This document shows, piece after piece, positions 8,764 to 17,164 of a stretch of DNA of 64,000 bases. The DNA comes from Acidovorax sp. FHTAMBA. Its GTDB lineage: Bacteria; Pseudomonadota; Gammaproteobacteria; Burkholderiales; Burkholderiaceae_C. Both the position numbers and the translations under genes were made by a program. The number at the start of each line of letters is the position of its first letter. The stretch's first letter is position 1. Under the pieces are notes generated by a model. It did not search any database, had not been told where the DNA came from, and worked only from the letters and a program-made list of their open reading frames with translations. The stretch is taken from assembly GCF_038958875.1 (NCBI RefSeq), contig NZ_CP152407.1, positions 1,495,501 through 1,559,500 of the forward strand. The letters are read 5' to 3'.

Positions 8764-9180
8764 TCATGGGCGGGGGCAGCTGCCGCCCTCGCACTTGACG
8801 GTGTGTTCTGTGATCAGGCTGCGGTAGTTCTTGCCCATCTGGCCCATCTGCTCGCAGACATTGCCGCGCACGTTGAAGGCGTAGCCCTGGGTGCCGCTCG
8901 TGTTGAGCAGCTCCACCCGCGTCAGCGGCACCCCGGCAAAGCGCTCGGGGCTGCGCCACTGTTCTGCGCAGAAGCCGTGGTAGATGAAGGTGGCATACAC
9001 CAGCTCGGTGACTTCGGGCTTGTCCATGCGCAGCCGCAGCACGCTGTTGTCCAGCTGCGCGGTCTTGAGCCCGTGGTGGGCGAGGGATTTTTGCAGAGGC
9101 GCAGGGACGTTGCTGAACTCCGGCGCGGCAAGGGCCAGCGTTGATGCTGCACCGCACAGCAAGGCAAGCAGTCTTTTCAT
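8764..9180 (-). CDS. small secreted hypothetical protein
   Basis: A 138-residue protein with a clear Sec signal (MKRLLALLCGAASTLALA, cleavage before APEF). The ATG at 9180 has AAAGG about 8 bases upstream. The mature region carries four cysteines (in GFCAEQW, GNVCEQM, VKCEGG and GGSCPRP) that could form disulfides in the periplasm. No known domain is recognised. It is transcribed away from polA, with 142 bases between the two start codons, and may be expressed with the serine hydrolase 58 bases downstream. Confidence 0.7.
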   Translation of the reverse strand: MKRLLALLCGAASTLALAAPEFSNVPAPLQKSLAHHGLKTAQLDNSVLRLRMDKPEVTELVYATFIYHGFCAEQWRSPERFAGVPLTRVELLNTSGTQGYAFNVRGNVCEQMGQMGKNYRSLITEHTVKCEGGSCPRP

Positions 9181-9322
9181 GGGAGAACCTTTTTTTGGGA
9201 ATGGCAGCCGCCGTGTGGCAGGGCGCCGGGAGACATTTTGCAGGTTTTCAGGCCCTGTGCAGGGCAGGGTGCCTGGCAGCGCGGTGCCCGCTGGCGGCGG
9301 CTTCGTGTGCACAATCCCGCCC

Positions 9323-12121
9323 ATGACTGACAAAAAGACCCTGGTGCTGGTGGATGGCTCCAGCTACCTCTACCGCGCCTTCCATGCCATGCCCGACCTG
9401 CGGGCCGTGCCGGGCGATTCCACGAGCCCTGCCACGGGTGCGATTCGCGGCATGATCAACATGATGCAGGCGCTGCGCAAAGAGGTGCGCGCCGACTACG
9501 CCGCCTGCGTGTTCGACGCCTCCGGTCCCACCTTTCGCGATGCCCTGTACACCGAATACAAGGCCACGCGCTCGCCCATGCCCGACGACCTGCGCAGCCA
9601 GATCGAGCCCATCCACCAGGTGGTGGACCTGCTGGGCTGGAAGGTGGTGGCCGTGCCCGGCGTGGAGGCAGACGACGTGATCGCCACCTTGGCCAACGCA
9701 GCAGCCGCACAGGGCATTGAAGTCATTGTCTCGAGTGGCGACAAGGATTTGAGCCAGCTGGTCAACGAGCACATCACCATCATCGACACCATGAGCGGAA
9801 AGCGCCGCGATGTGGCCGGCGTGACGGCGGAGTTTGGCGTGCCGCCCGCGCTGATGGTGGACTACCAGGCGCTGGTGGGCGACACCGTGGACAACGTGCC
9901 CGGCGTTGCCAAGGTAGGGCCCAAGACGGCCGCCAAGTGGCTGGAAGAATACGGCTCGCTCGACAACCTGATCGCCAACGCCGACGCCATCAAGGGCGTG
10001 GCAGGCAACAACCTGCGCGAGGCGATTGCCAGCGGCCAGCTGGCCTTGAGCCGCCAGCTGGTCACCATGAAGACTGACTGCGCGCTGGCCGACCACATCC
10101 CCGGCCTGCCCGCGTTTGACGACATCACGCTGGACGCGCCGGACAACGCTGGCCTGCTGCCGTTTTACGAAAAGTACGGCTTCAAGGGCCTGGCCAGCGC
10201 GATCAAGGGTGCGACGGCCCCAGCTGCAGTGGCCCCCACCGTGGCCATGCCCGGCCAGAGTGGTGATTTGTTTGCCGACCATTCCGCCAGCACCGTGGCC
10301 GAAGAGGCCCAGCAGCGCACTGTGGTGTACGACACCATCCTGAACTGGGCGGACTTTGACCAGTGGCTTGCGCGACTGCACAAGGCCCCGCTGGTGGCGC
10401 TGGACACCGAAACCGATTCGCTGGACGAAGTGCGCGCGCAGATCGTGGGCATCTCTTTCAGCGTACAGCCCGGCGAGGCCGCGTACATCCCCCTGCGCCA
10501 TGTGGGGCCCGACGCCCCTGCGCAGCTGCCGATGGACGAGGTACTCGCCCGCCTCAAACCCTGGCTGGAGGACGCGAAGCACCACAAGCTGGGCCAGCAC
10601 ATCAAGTACGACCGCCATGTGTTTGCCAACCACGGCATCGAGGTGCAGGGTTACGCGCACGACACCATGCTGCAAAGCTACGTGCTCGAAGTGCACAAGC
10701 CCCACAACCTCACCAGCCTGGCCGAGCGCCACACCGGCCGCAAAGGCATCAGCTACGAAGACCTGTGCGGCAAGGGCGCGCACCAGATTCCCTTTGCCCA
10801 GGTGCCGGTGGACAAGGCAGCCGCCTATTCCTGCGAAGACTCCGACCAGACCCTGGACGTGCACAACGCCCTGTGGCCCCTGCTGCAGGCAGACGACAAA
10901 CTGCGCTTCATCTACGAGCTGGAGATTGCCAGCAGCGAGGCCCTGTACCGCATCGAACGCAACGGTGTGCTGATTGATGCCCCCACGCTGGCCGCACAAA
11001 GCCACGAGCTGGGCCAGCGCATCCTGCAGCTCGAAACCGAGGCGTACGAGATTGCAGGCCAGCCCTTCAACCTGAGCAGCCCCAAGCAGCTGGGCGAAAT
11101 CTTCTTCGACAAGCTGGGCATGCCCGTGGTGAAGAAGACGGCGACAGGCGCCCGCAGCACCGACGAAGAAGTGCTGGAAAAGCTGGCCGAGGACTACCCA
11201 CTGCCCGCCAAGCTGCTGGAACACCGCAGCCTCGTCAAGCTCAAAGGCACCTACACCGACAAGCTCGCGCAACTGGCCCTGCCACGCACGGGCCGCGTGC
11301 ACACGCACTACGCGCAGGCGGTGGCTGTGACCGGGCGCTTGTCCAGCAACGACCCCAACCTGCAGAACATCCCCATCCGCACGCCGGAAGGCCGCCGCGT
11401 GCGCGAGGCCTTCGTAGCGCCCGCAGGCCGCGTGATTGCGAGTGCCGACTACTCCCAGATCGAGCTGCGCATCATGGCCCACCTCAGCGGCGACCACTCG
11501 CTGCTGCACGCCTTCCACGCCGGGCTGGACGTGCACCGCGCCACCGCTGCCGAGGTGTTTGGGGTGGAGGTGGACCAGGTCACCAGCGAGCAACGCCGCT
11601 ACGCCAAGGTCATCAACTTCGGTCTCATCTACGGCATGAGCAGCTTTGGCCTGGCTAGGAACTTAGGCATCGAGACCAAGGCCGCAGCCGCCTACATCGA
11701 CAAGTACTTTCAGCGCTACCCCGGCGTGAAGCAGTACATGGACGACACCAAGGCTGCCGCCAAATCCATGGGCTATGTCGAAACCGTGTTTGGCCGACGC
11801 CTCTACCTGCCCGAAATCAACTCCCCCAACGGCCCCCGCCGCGCCGGGGCAGAGCGCGCCGCCATCAACGCACCGATGCAAGGCACGGCGGCAGACTTGA
11901 TCAAGCTGGCCATGGTGGCCGTGCAGAAGGAGCTGGACGCCCACAAGCCAGATATCAAGATGATCATGCAGGTGCACGACGAACTGGTGTTTGAGCTGCC
12001 CGAGGGCGAGGTGGACTGGCTCAAGACCCACATCCCGCGCCTGATGGCCGAAGTGGCGGCGCTGAAGGTGCCGTTATTGGCGGAGGTGGGGGTGGGGGCT
12101 AATTGGGATAAGGCGCATTGA
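9323..12121 (+). CDS. polA: DNA polymerase I
   Basis: A 932-residue family A polymerase for gap filling and Okazaki fragment processing. The start at 9323 (MTDKKTLVLVDGSSYLYRAF) aligns with the usual N-terminus; the longer frame to 8984 is antisense to the secreted-protein gene. Domains in order: 5'-nuclease (residues 1 to about 290, with VDGSSYLYRAFHA and GVEADDVIATLA), 3'-5' exonuclease (about 340-520, with ExoI motif LVALDTETDSLD), and polymerase with motif A DYSQIELRIMAHLSGD, motif B RRYAKVINFGLIYG and motif C MQVHDELVF near the C-terminus. All catalytic acidic residues are present. It ends just before a dispersed repeat and the AT-rich cassette. Confidence 0.97.
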   Translation: MTDKKTLVLVDGSSYLYRAFHAMPDLRAVPGDSTSPATGAIRGMINMMQALRKEVRADYAACVFDASGPTFRDALYTEYKATRSPMPDDLRSQIEPIHQVVDLLGWKVVAVPGVEADDVIATLANAAAAQGIEVIVSSGDKDLSQLVNEHITIIDTMSGKRRDVAGVTAEFGVPPALMVDYQALVGDTVDNVPGVAKVGPKTAAKWLEEYGSLDNLIANADAIKGVAGNNLREAIASGQLALSRQLVTMKTDCALADHIPGLPAFDDITLDAPDNAGLLPFYEKYGFKGLASAIKGATAPAAVAPTVAMPGQSGDLFADHSASTVAEEAQQRTVVYDTILNWADFDQWLARLHKAPLVALDTETDSLDEVRAQIVGISFSVQPGEAAYIPLRHVGPDAPAQLPMDEVLARLKPWLEDAKHHKLGQHIKYDRHVFANHGIEVQGYAHDTMLQSYVLEVHKPHNLTSLAERHTGRKGISYEDLCGKGAHQIPFAQVPVDKAAAYSCEDSDQTLDVHNALWPLLQADDKLRFIYELEIASSEALYRIERNGVLIDAPTLAAQSHELGQRILQLETEAYEIAGQPFNLSSPKQLGEIFFDKLGMPVVKKTATGARSTDEEVLEKLAEDYPLPAKLLEHRSLVKLKGTYTDKLAQLALPRTGRVHTHYAQAVAVTGRLSSNDPNLQNIPIRTPEGRRVREAFVAPAGRVIASADYSQIELRIMAHLSGDHSLLHAFHAGLDVHRATAAEVFGVEVDQVTSEQRRYAKVINFGLIYGMSSFGLARNLGIETKAAAAYIDKYFQRYPGVKQYMDDTKAAAKSMGYVETVFGRRLYLPEINSPNGPRRAGAERAAINAPMQGTAADLIKLAMVAVQKELDAHKPDIKMIMQVHDELVFELPEGEVDWLKTHIPRLMAEVAALKVPLLAEVGVGANWDKAH

Positions 12122-12160
12122 TCGGGCGAGGCAACCATGGCAGGCCAGAATTTTGAGTGT

Positions 12161-12211
12161 TTTTAGCCTCTGGCTCTTATCCGGTAAGCGCTAGCAGCTA
12201 TCAAATTTGAT
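12161..12211 (-). repeat. dispersed two-hairpin intergenic repeat, copy 2
   Basis: Read on the minus strand: ATAGCTGCTAGCGCTTAC, then GGATAAGAGCCAGAGG. It lies 40 bases after the polA stop, between polA and the AT-rich cassette, so it marks the old chromosomal context up to which the insertion reaches. Confidence 0.8.
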
Positions 12212-12217
12212 GTGACC

Positions 12218-12247
12218 GCCTGCGTCTTCCTTGCCTGCGTCTTCTTT
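12218..12247 (+). repeat. 15-base tandem duplication at the left side of the AT-rich cassette
   Basis: Two adjacent copies of GCCTGCGTCTTC(C/T)TT (12218-12232 and 12233-12247) with a single mismatch. They sit where base composition changes from the GC-rich polA side to the AT-rich cassette. They could be a junction scar; nothing else identifies them. Confidence 0.6.
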
Positions 12248-12277
12248 GTTAGTGGCGTATGAGGTGATCACTGTTGA

Positions 12278-12292
12278 ATTGAAAACTTCAAT
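12278..12292 (+). promoter_or_regulatory. 15-base dyad, possible operator of the AT-rich cassette
   Basis: ATTGAA-AAC-TTCAAT is an inverted repeat with perfect 6-base arms and a 3-base spacer, 20 bases upstream of the ATPase start and just before its ribosome binding site (AAGGGGGAG). A bound repressor here would block transcription or translation of both genes. No regulator gene is present in the cassette. Confidence 0.45.
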
Positions 12293-12312
12293 GAGACATA
12301 AGGGGGAGCAAT

Positions 12313-14037
12313 ATGAAGAAAACACAACTCAAAAAAATAACAATTGAAAAATTTCGCGCGTTAAACAACGTCGATATTGAGTTTGGCGACTACATCACTG
12401 TTATTTGTGGAAAAAACGGTACGTCCAAATCTTCAATTCTTGGGATTGCGGCGCAGATTTTTAGTTTTGAAAAAGACTATGTGACTGGAGCGAGTCTGCG
12501 TGACTTCAAGCAAATCAGCGGTAAGGGCTTCAAATCCCAGTACAAAGAGCATATCAGAATATCTGAGAAGTTTGATGTACCAGGTTCGCTATCGGTCGGC
12601 ATTCTTCTTGATGAAGGGTACACTGACCAAGCAGCAACAGCTAACTTAGAGTTAATGACGCGGACTGACGATGCGACCAAAAAAATATTGCCGCGCCCGG
12701 TTATCCGAAAAAATAGCACAGCTGCGGGTAATACAAGCAGGAACTTCACCCATCCCGTGATTTTTTTGAGCTTGAAGCGGCTGTACCCAATTGCTGATCG
12801 CGATTACAAAGCAATCGACTACGATTATTTGAAAACTCATGAGCAGGATTTCATTGCGCTTACCAACGAGTTACTTAACCGCAGCTCGACCCAAGCCACT
12901 GGCACTCATGGAACAATAACCTCGGCCGTGGCCCACGGCGATAACTACAACCATGAGTCGGTTTCAGCAGGCGAGGACAATGCTGGGCAGATCATCATGG
13001 CGCTACTATCGTTCAAAAAACTCAAAGCAGAATACCCTGATTACAAAGGTGGTTTGCTGCTGATTGATGAGGCTGATGCTGGCTTGTTCCCAACCGCCCA
13101 AATCAACCTCCTGAAAATTCTTGAGCGTGAATGCAGGAGGCTCAATCTGCAGGTTGTTATGACATCGCACTCACCAGTTATGATTGAGTACGCATATGAG
13201 CAGAGTCAGCATAAATACAGCAAGAAATTCAAAACCGTTTATTTGAGTAATACGTATGGATCTGTTCAGGTTATGCAGGATTGGTCTTGGGCGAAGATAA
13301 GTGCCGACATCCACACCAGAACTGTCAGCGCTGGACCAACAGCAAACCTACCGAGCGTCAATGTTTATTTTGAAGACAAAGAGGCGGAGGACCTATTCAC
13401 GGCATTGATTTACCGGCAGCCAATAAAGAAATTTGTTAATCAGATGTCGGGCATCAAGATGGGTTGTACGAATTACGTGTATTTGCTTGATAAAAAAGTT
13501 CCGGAATTTGCCGTGAACAGTATTGTTTGTTTAGATACTGACGCTAAGCCGTACGTCAAGGGGAAAGAGTTTAAAACTGTCGTATTGCTCCCCGGTGATT
13601 TGCCGCCAGATCAAATGCTCTTCGAGCATCTTTACAACTTGCCGCCTGATGATGTTTTTTGGGATAATAGCTTGCAGTTTTCTCGTGATGTTTTTACCAA
13701 TTCGGCTGGGCGTGAGGTCATAAGGGAATTGGGCATCGGTGGTAACGTAGTCGATCTAAAAGAGCGCTTGGCTGCTTACAGCGGCAGCAAGATAAAGCGG
13801 GATATTTTCAAGGATTTTTATAATTCAGCAGATCTCCAAATGCTGGTTGCTGCGAGCGTTAAACCGTTCAATGCATGGAGACATTGGGTGGAAAATAATC
13901 CGCACGCAACTAACATTTTCTTGGCAAACTTCAAGGCGGTACTATTTGGTGTCATGAAGGATGGTTACGCCGTAGACGATGCCAAGCTAACCACGCTGGA
14001 TGTCAGACTGAAGAAGGTGCTCAATGTTCTCAAATAG
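12313..14037 (+). CDS. OLD-like AAA/ABC-type ATPase with C-terminal TOPRIM-like region (putative defence effector)
   Basis: A 574-residue ATPase of the RecF/OLD type. Seen: FRALNNVDIEFGD at the N-terminus, a variant Walker A GKNGTSKSS (residues 33-41, Ser where Gly is usual), signature SAGEDNAGQ (218-226), Walker B GGLLLIDEAD (246-255) and H-loop TSHSPVM (His286). The C-terminal third has VYFEDKEAE (351-359) and CLDTDAK (Asp408, Asp410), spaced like the Glu and DxD metal ligands of TOPRIM nucleases in OLD proteins; that part is inference. A strong AAGGGGGAG precedes the ATG. Codon use is AT-rich, unlike both neighbours. The last 14 bases overlap the methylase gene. Known OLD-family proteins act in phage defence, which with the partner suggests a restriction-like role. 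Confidence 0.8.
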   Translation: MKKTQLKKITIEKFRALNNVDIEFGDYITVICGKNGTSKSSILGIAAQIFSFEKDYVTGASLRDFKQISGKGFKSQYKEHIRISEKFDVPGSLSVGILLDEGYTDQAATANLELMTRTDDATKKILPRPVIRKNSTAAGNTSRNFTHPVIFLSLKRLYPIADRDYKAIDYDYLKTHEQDFIALTNELLNRSSTQATGTHGTITSAVAHGDNYNHESVSAGEDNAGQIIMALLSFKKLKAEYPDYKGGLLLIDEADAGLFPTAQINLLKILERECRRLNLQVVMTSHSPVMIEYAYEQSQHKYSKKFKTVYLSNTYGSVQVMQDWSWAKISADIHTRTVSAGPTANLPSVNVYFEDKEAEDLFTALIYRQPIKKFVNQMSGIKMGCTNYVYLLDKKVPEFAVNSIVCLDTDAKPYVKGKEFKTVVLLPGDLPPDQMLFEHLYNLPPDDVFWDNSLQFSRDVFTNSAGREVIRELGIGGNVVDLKERLAAYSGSKIKRDIFKDFYNSADLQMLVAASVKPFNAWRHWVENNPHATNIFLANFKAVLFGVMKDGYAVDDAKLTTLDVRLKKVLNVLK

Positions 14038-14899
14038 GCTTTACAGCCCACTACGCTACCCCGGCGGCAAAGCACCTTTTGCTCCATTCATTGCCAGCGT
14101 AATGCAGCGCAATGGCCTAGCTGGCGGACATTACCTAGAGCCCTACGCGGGCGGAGCAGGGGTTGCCCTCGATCTGTTGTTTCAGGGGTACGCAAGCCAC
14201 ATTCATATCAACGACGCAGATCCAGCAGTTTTTGCGTTTTGGGCCTCTGTAACGCAACATTCGAAGGAATTGCTGGACCTGCTTGCGTCAACCCCCATCA
14301 CCATCGAGGAATGGTTCAAGTGGCGCTCGGTACTCCGTGAGGACTGCCAAGCTAGCTTGGTCGAGAAGGGGTTTGCCACGTTGTTCATGAACAGAACAAA
14401 CCGTTCTGGCATTTTGAAAGCGGGCGTTATTGGCGGGAAGAGTCAGGACGGTGCCTACAAACTGGATGCTCGTTTTAAGAAGAATGTTATTGCTGCACGG
14501 ATTGTGGAGATCGCCAAGCGTTCGAAAGACATCACCGTGTACAGCGAAGATTCTTTGGCTCTGTTGAAACGCTGCAAAGAGTTTTTGCCAAAAGAGTCGC
14601 TGATCTATCTTGATCCGCCTTACTACGTCAAAGGCAAAGGGCTGTACCGCAACTATTACGAGCATGATGATCACGTTGCGATCGCGAAGACTATCAAGGC
14701 TAAAAGCTTCAAGCGGCATTGGATCGTGTCTTATGACAATGCTGATGAAATTCGCGCCATGTACCAACTCGTCAGCACCAAAACATACGGTCTCAACTAC
14801 ACGGCCCAACGGCGCTATGTAGGCAATGAAGTCATGTTTTTTAGCCAGGACTTAATCGTTCCGGAAGACGCTATCCCTCAAACAAAGACGGCCGCTTGA
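14024..14899 (+). CDS. D12-class DNA adenine N6-methyltransferase
   Basis: A 291-residue Dam/DpnM-type methylase that should transfer a methyl group from S-adenosylmethionine to adenine N6 in DNA. Seen: the N-terminal RYPGGKAPFAPFI typical of the D12 class, the SAM-binding motif EPYAGGAGVALDLL (about residues 40-53), and the catalytic DPPY (in IYLDPPYYVKGKG, about residue 196). Target sequence is unknown. The start overlaps the ATPase stop by 14 bases, so translation is probably coupled and the pair works together. Base composition is AT-rich like the ATPase, pointing to joint horizontal acquisition. No separate restriction endonuclease gene, integrase or tRNA is adjacent. Confidence 0.9.
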   Translation: MFSNRLYSPLRYPGGKAPFAPFIASVMQRNGLAGGHYLEPYAGGAGVALDLLFQGYASHIHINDADPAVFAFWASVTQHSKELLDLLASTPITIEEWFKWRSVLREDCQASLVEKGFATLFMNRTNRSGILKAGVIGGKSQDGAYKLDARFKKNVIAARIVEIAKRSKDITVYSEDSLALLKRCKEFLPKESLIYLDPPYYVKGKGLYRNYYEHDDHVAIAKTIKAKSFKRHWIVSYDNADEIRAMYQLVSTKTYGLNYTAQRRYVGNEVMFFSQDLIVPEDAIPQTKTAA

Positions 14900-15029
14900 G
14901 TAGGTGGCCCAGCATTGCAAGGGGCTGATATCCGTAAGAGCCAGCCCAGCGGTGAATCAGCCACGTAGATAAACTCATTCTGCAACGGTTGGCGAGCCTG
15001 CCAGCCTCCCTTTCATCTCCGGAGCCCGC

Positions 15030-15932
15030 ATGTCTGAGTCTTTGACTTACACCCCCCCCGCCATCTGGCAATGGAACAAGGAAAACGGCGGCCAGTTCGC
15101 CAGCATCAACCGCCCCATCGCCGGGGCTACGCACGATAAAGAGCTGCCTGTGGGCCGCCACCCGCTGCAGCTGTATTCGTTGGGCACGCCCAATGGCGTG
15201 AAAGTCACTGTCATGCTCGAAGAGCTGCTGGCGCTGGGCCACAGCGGGGCGGAGTACGACGCGTGGCTGATCCGCATCAACGAGGGCGAGCAGTTTGGCA
15301 GCGGTTTCGTGTCTGTGAACCCCAACTCCAAGATCCCGGCCCTGCTGGACCGCACCGACCCGGCCAATCCGGTGCGGGTGTTCGAGTCCGGCGCCATCCT
15401 GATGTACCTGGCGGAGAAGTTCGGCAGCGCCTTTTTGCCCAAAGACGGCGCTGCGCGCGCCGAATGCCTGTCATGGCTGTTCTGGCAGATGGGCAGTGCG
15501 CCGTTTGTGGGCGGCGGGTTTGGGCACTTCTATGCCTACGCTCCGGTCAAGATCGAGTACGCGATTGACCGCTATGCGATGGAGGCCAAGCGCCAGCTGG
15601 ATGTGCTGAACCAGCGCCTGGCTATGACCGAGTACGTGGCGGGCGATGAGTACACGGTGGCCGACATGGCGATCTGGCCCTGGTATGGCTTGCTGGTGAA
15701 AGGGCAGGCCTACAACGCGGGCGAGTTTTTGCAGGTGCGCGAATACACGCATGTGGTGCGCTGGGCCGAGCAGGTGGCCAAGCGCCCGGCGGTGCAGCGG
15801 GGGCGCAAGGTGAACCGCGTGCAGGGCGACCTGGCCAGCCAGTTGCGCGAGCGGCATGACGCCAGCGACTTTGACACCAGGACGCAGGACAAGATCGAGG
15901 CGGCGGCAGCCTCTTCATCGCCCGCCCCCTGA
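15030..15932 (+). CDS. yghU: glutathione-dependent disulfide-bond oxidoreductase YghU
   Basis: A 300-residue Nu-class glutathione transferase homologue. The family reduces disulfides using glutathione in the cytoplasm. Seen: the YghU-type N-terminal extension (YTPPAIWQWNKENGGQFASI), a thioredoxin-fold domain with VSVNPNSKIPALLD (cis-Pro region) and FESGAILMYLAEKFG, then the helical domain with EYTVADMAIWPWYG. ATG at 15030 has CCGGAG about 8 bases upstream. Normal GC-rich composition resumes here, marking the right side of the AT-rich cassette. A second GST-fold gene follows 22 bases downstream. Confidence 0.92.
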   Translation: MSESLTYTPPAIWQWNKENGGQFASINRPIAGATHDKELPVGRHPLQLYSLGTPNGVKVTVMLEELLALGHSGAEYDAWLIRINEGEQFGSGFVSVNPNSKIPALLDRTDPANPVRVFESGAILMYLAEKFGSAFLPKDGAARAECLSWLFWQMGSAPFVGGGFGHFYAYAPVKIEYAIDRYAMEAKRQLDVLNQRLAMTEYVAGDEYTVADMAIWPWYGLLVKGQAYNAGEFLQVREYTHVVRWAEQVAKRPAVQRGRKVNRVQGDLASQLRERHDASDFDTRTQDKIEAAAASSSPAP

Positions 15933-15954
15933 CTGCTTTGCAAGGCGCCACACC

Positions 15955-16587
15955 ATGATCACTTTGTACGACTGCGCCACGGCGCCCAGCCCGCGCCGCG
16001 CGCGCATCCTGCTGGCTGAAAAAGGCGTTGCCCACGACACCGTGCAGGTGGACCTGCGCAGTGGCGAACAGCTGGGCGAGGCTTACCGGCGCATCAACCC
16101 GCAGTGCACGGTGCCCGCGCTGCGCACGGAAGACGGTTTGCTGCTGACCGACAACGCGGCGATCACCGCGTACGTCGAGGCGCGCTACCCGCAGCCAGCA
16201 CTGCTGGGCGAAACGCCCGTAGAAAAGGCCGAGATCGCCAGCTGGAACTGGCGCATGGAGTTCGAGGGCCTGCTGGCCATTGCCGAGGCGCTGCGCAACA
16301 GCGCGCCCGCCATGGCCAACCGGGCCTTGCCCGGTGCGGTGGACTACCCGCAGATCCCGGCCCTGGCCGAGCGCGGGCTGGTGCGTGTGGGGCAGTTCTT
16401 TGCCATGCTCAACGATCGCCTGGCAGGCCGCGACTTCATTGCCACCGACCGCTTCAGCGTGGCCGACATCACCGCCGTGGTGGCGGTGGACTTTGCGCGC
16501 GTGGTCAAGCACAAGCCGGGCGAGCAGCACCCGCACCTGCTGCGCTGGCGCACGGCCATGGCGGCGCGGCCGTCGATGTCGCTCTGA
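15955..16587 (+). CDS. glutathione S-transferase family protein
   Basis: A 210-residue GST. The start MITLYDCATAPSPRR at 15955 was chosen because it begins the thioredoxin fold directly; the longer frame overlaps yghU. The N-domain shows the conserved NPQCTVPALRTEDG and LTDNAAITAYVEARYP segments; the C-domain has the hydrophobic-staple-like FSVADITAVVAVDF. Substrate is not predictable. It lies 22 bases after yghU and 7 bases before the flavodoxin-like gene, so the three form a probable redox or detoxification operon. Confidence 0.88.
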   Translation: MITLYDCATAPSPRRARILLAEKGVAHDTVQVDLRSGEQLGEAYRRINPQCTVPALRTEDGLLLTDNAAITAYVEARYPQPALLGETPVEKAEIASWNWRMEFEGLLAIAEALRNSAPAMANRALPGAVDYPQIPALAERGLVRVGQFFAMLNDRLAGRDFIATDRFSVADITAVVAVDFARVVKHKPGEQHPHLLRWRTAMAARPSMSL

Positions 16588-16594
16588 TCTCGCC

Positions 16595-17095
16595 ATGGGT
16601 GCGGCCAAGACCCTGCTGATCGTTTACCACTCGCTCACGGGTGGCACGCGGCAGATGGCCGAGGCAGCGCGCGCGGGTGCCGTGGCCGAGACGGGCTGTG
16701 CGGTGCGCCTGCTGCACGCCGCGCAGGCCGGGCCTGCCGATGTGCTGGCGGCCGATGGCTATGTGTTTGCCACGCCCGAGAACCTGGCCGCGATGAGCGG
16801 GCAGCTCAAGGACTTTTTTGACCGCAGCTATTACCCGGTGCTCGACCAGGTCAACGGCCGCCCCTATGCCAGCCTGGTGTGCGCGGGCAGCGACGGCAGC
16901 AACGCCGCGCGGCAGATTGCGCGCATTGCCACCGGCTGGCGGCTGAAGGCTGTGGCCGAGCCGCTGATTGTGTGCACCCACGCGCAAACGCCCGAGGCCA
17001 TTCTGGCGTCCAAGCAGATCGGCGAAGCAGACCTGGCGCAATGCCGGGCGCTGGGCGAGGCGATGGCGGCCGGGCTGGTTCTGGGGGTGTTTTAG
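16595..17095 (+). CDS. flavodoxin / NAD(P)H-dependent FMN reductase-like protein
   Basis: A 166-residue protein with a flavodoxin fold. Seen: the N-terminal strand and phosphate-binding loop LLIVYHSLTGGTRQMAEA, an ATPENLAAMSGQLKDFFDR segment typical of FMN-binding reductases, and SLVCAGSDGSNAARQI. It should bind FMN and reduce a small molecule or quinone with NAD(P)H; the exact substrate is unknown. It starts 7 bases after the GST stop. A dispersed repeat begins immediately after its stop codon and separates it from the convergent SDR gene. Confidence 0.82.
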   Translation: MGAAKTLLIVYHSLTGGTRQMAEAARAGAVAETGCAVRLLHAAQAGPADVLAADGYVFATPENLAAMSGQLKDFFDRSYYPVLDQVNGRPYASLVCAGSDGSNAARQIARIATGWRLKAVAEPLIVCTHAQTPEAILASKQIGEADLAQCRALGEAMAAGLVLGVF

Positions 17096-17162
17096 TTGCT
17101 ACTAAAGTAATAGCTGCTTGCGCTTTACCATCAAGCGCTGGAGGCCAATTTGGCCTGAAAAA
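17096..17162 (+). repeat. dispersed two-hairpin intergenic repeat, copy 3
   Basis: One of the most complete copies: TTGCTACTAAAGTAATAGC, then GCGCTTTACCATCAAGCGC, then GGAGGCCAATTTGGCC and an A-run. It fills the whole gap between two convergent genes (stops at 17095 and 17165), a position consistent with a shared transcription terminator. Confidence 0.9.
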
Positions 17163-17164
17163 TG

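Noticed and set aside
9248..11593. 781-codon open frame on minus opposite polA
   Set aside because: Antisense shadow of polA; composition dominated by His/Val/Gly/Gln with no domain pattern.
12313..14899. A conventional type II restriction-modification pair
   Set aside because: The partner of the methylase has ATPase motifs over its first 300 residues rather than an ordinary restriction nuclease fold, so the pair does not fit that class.
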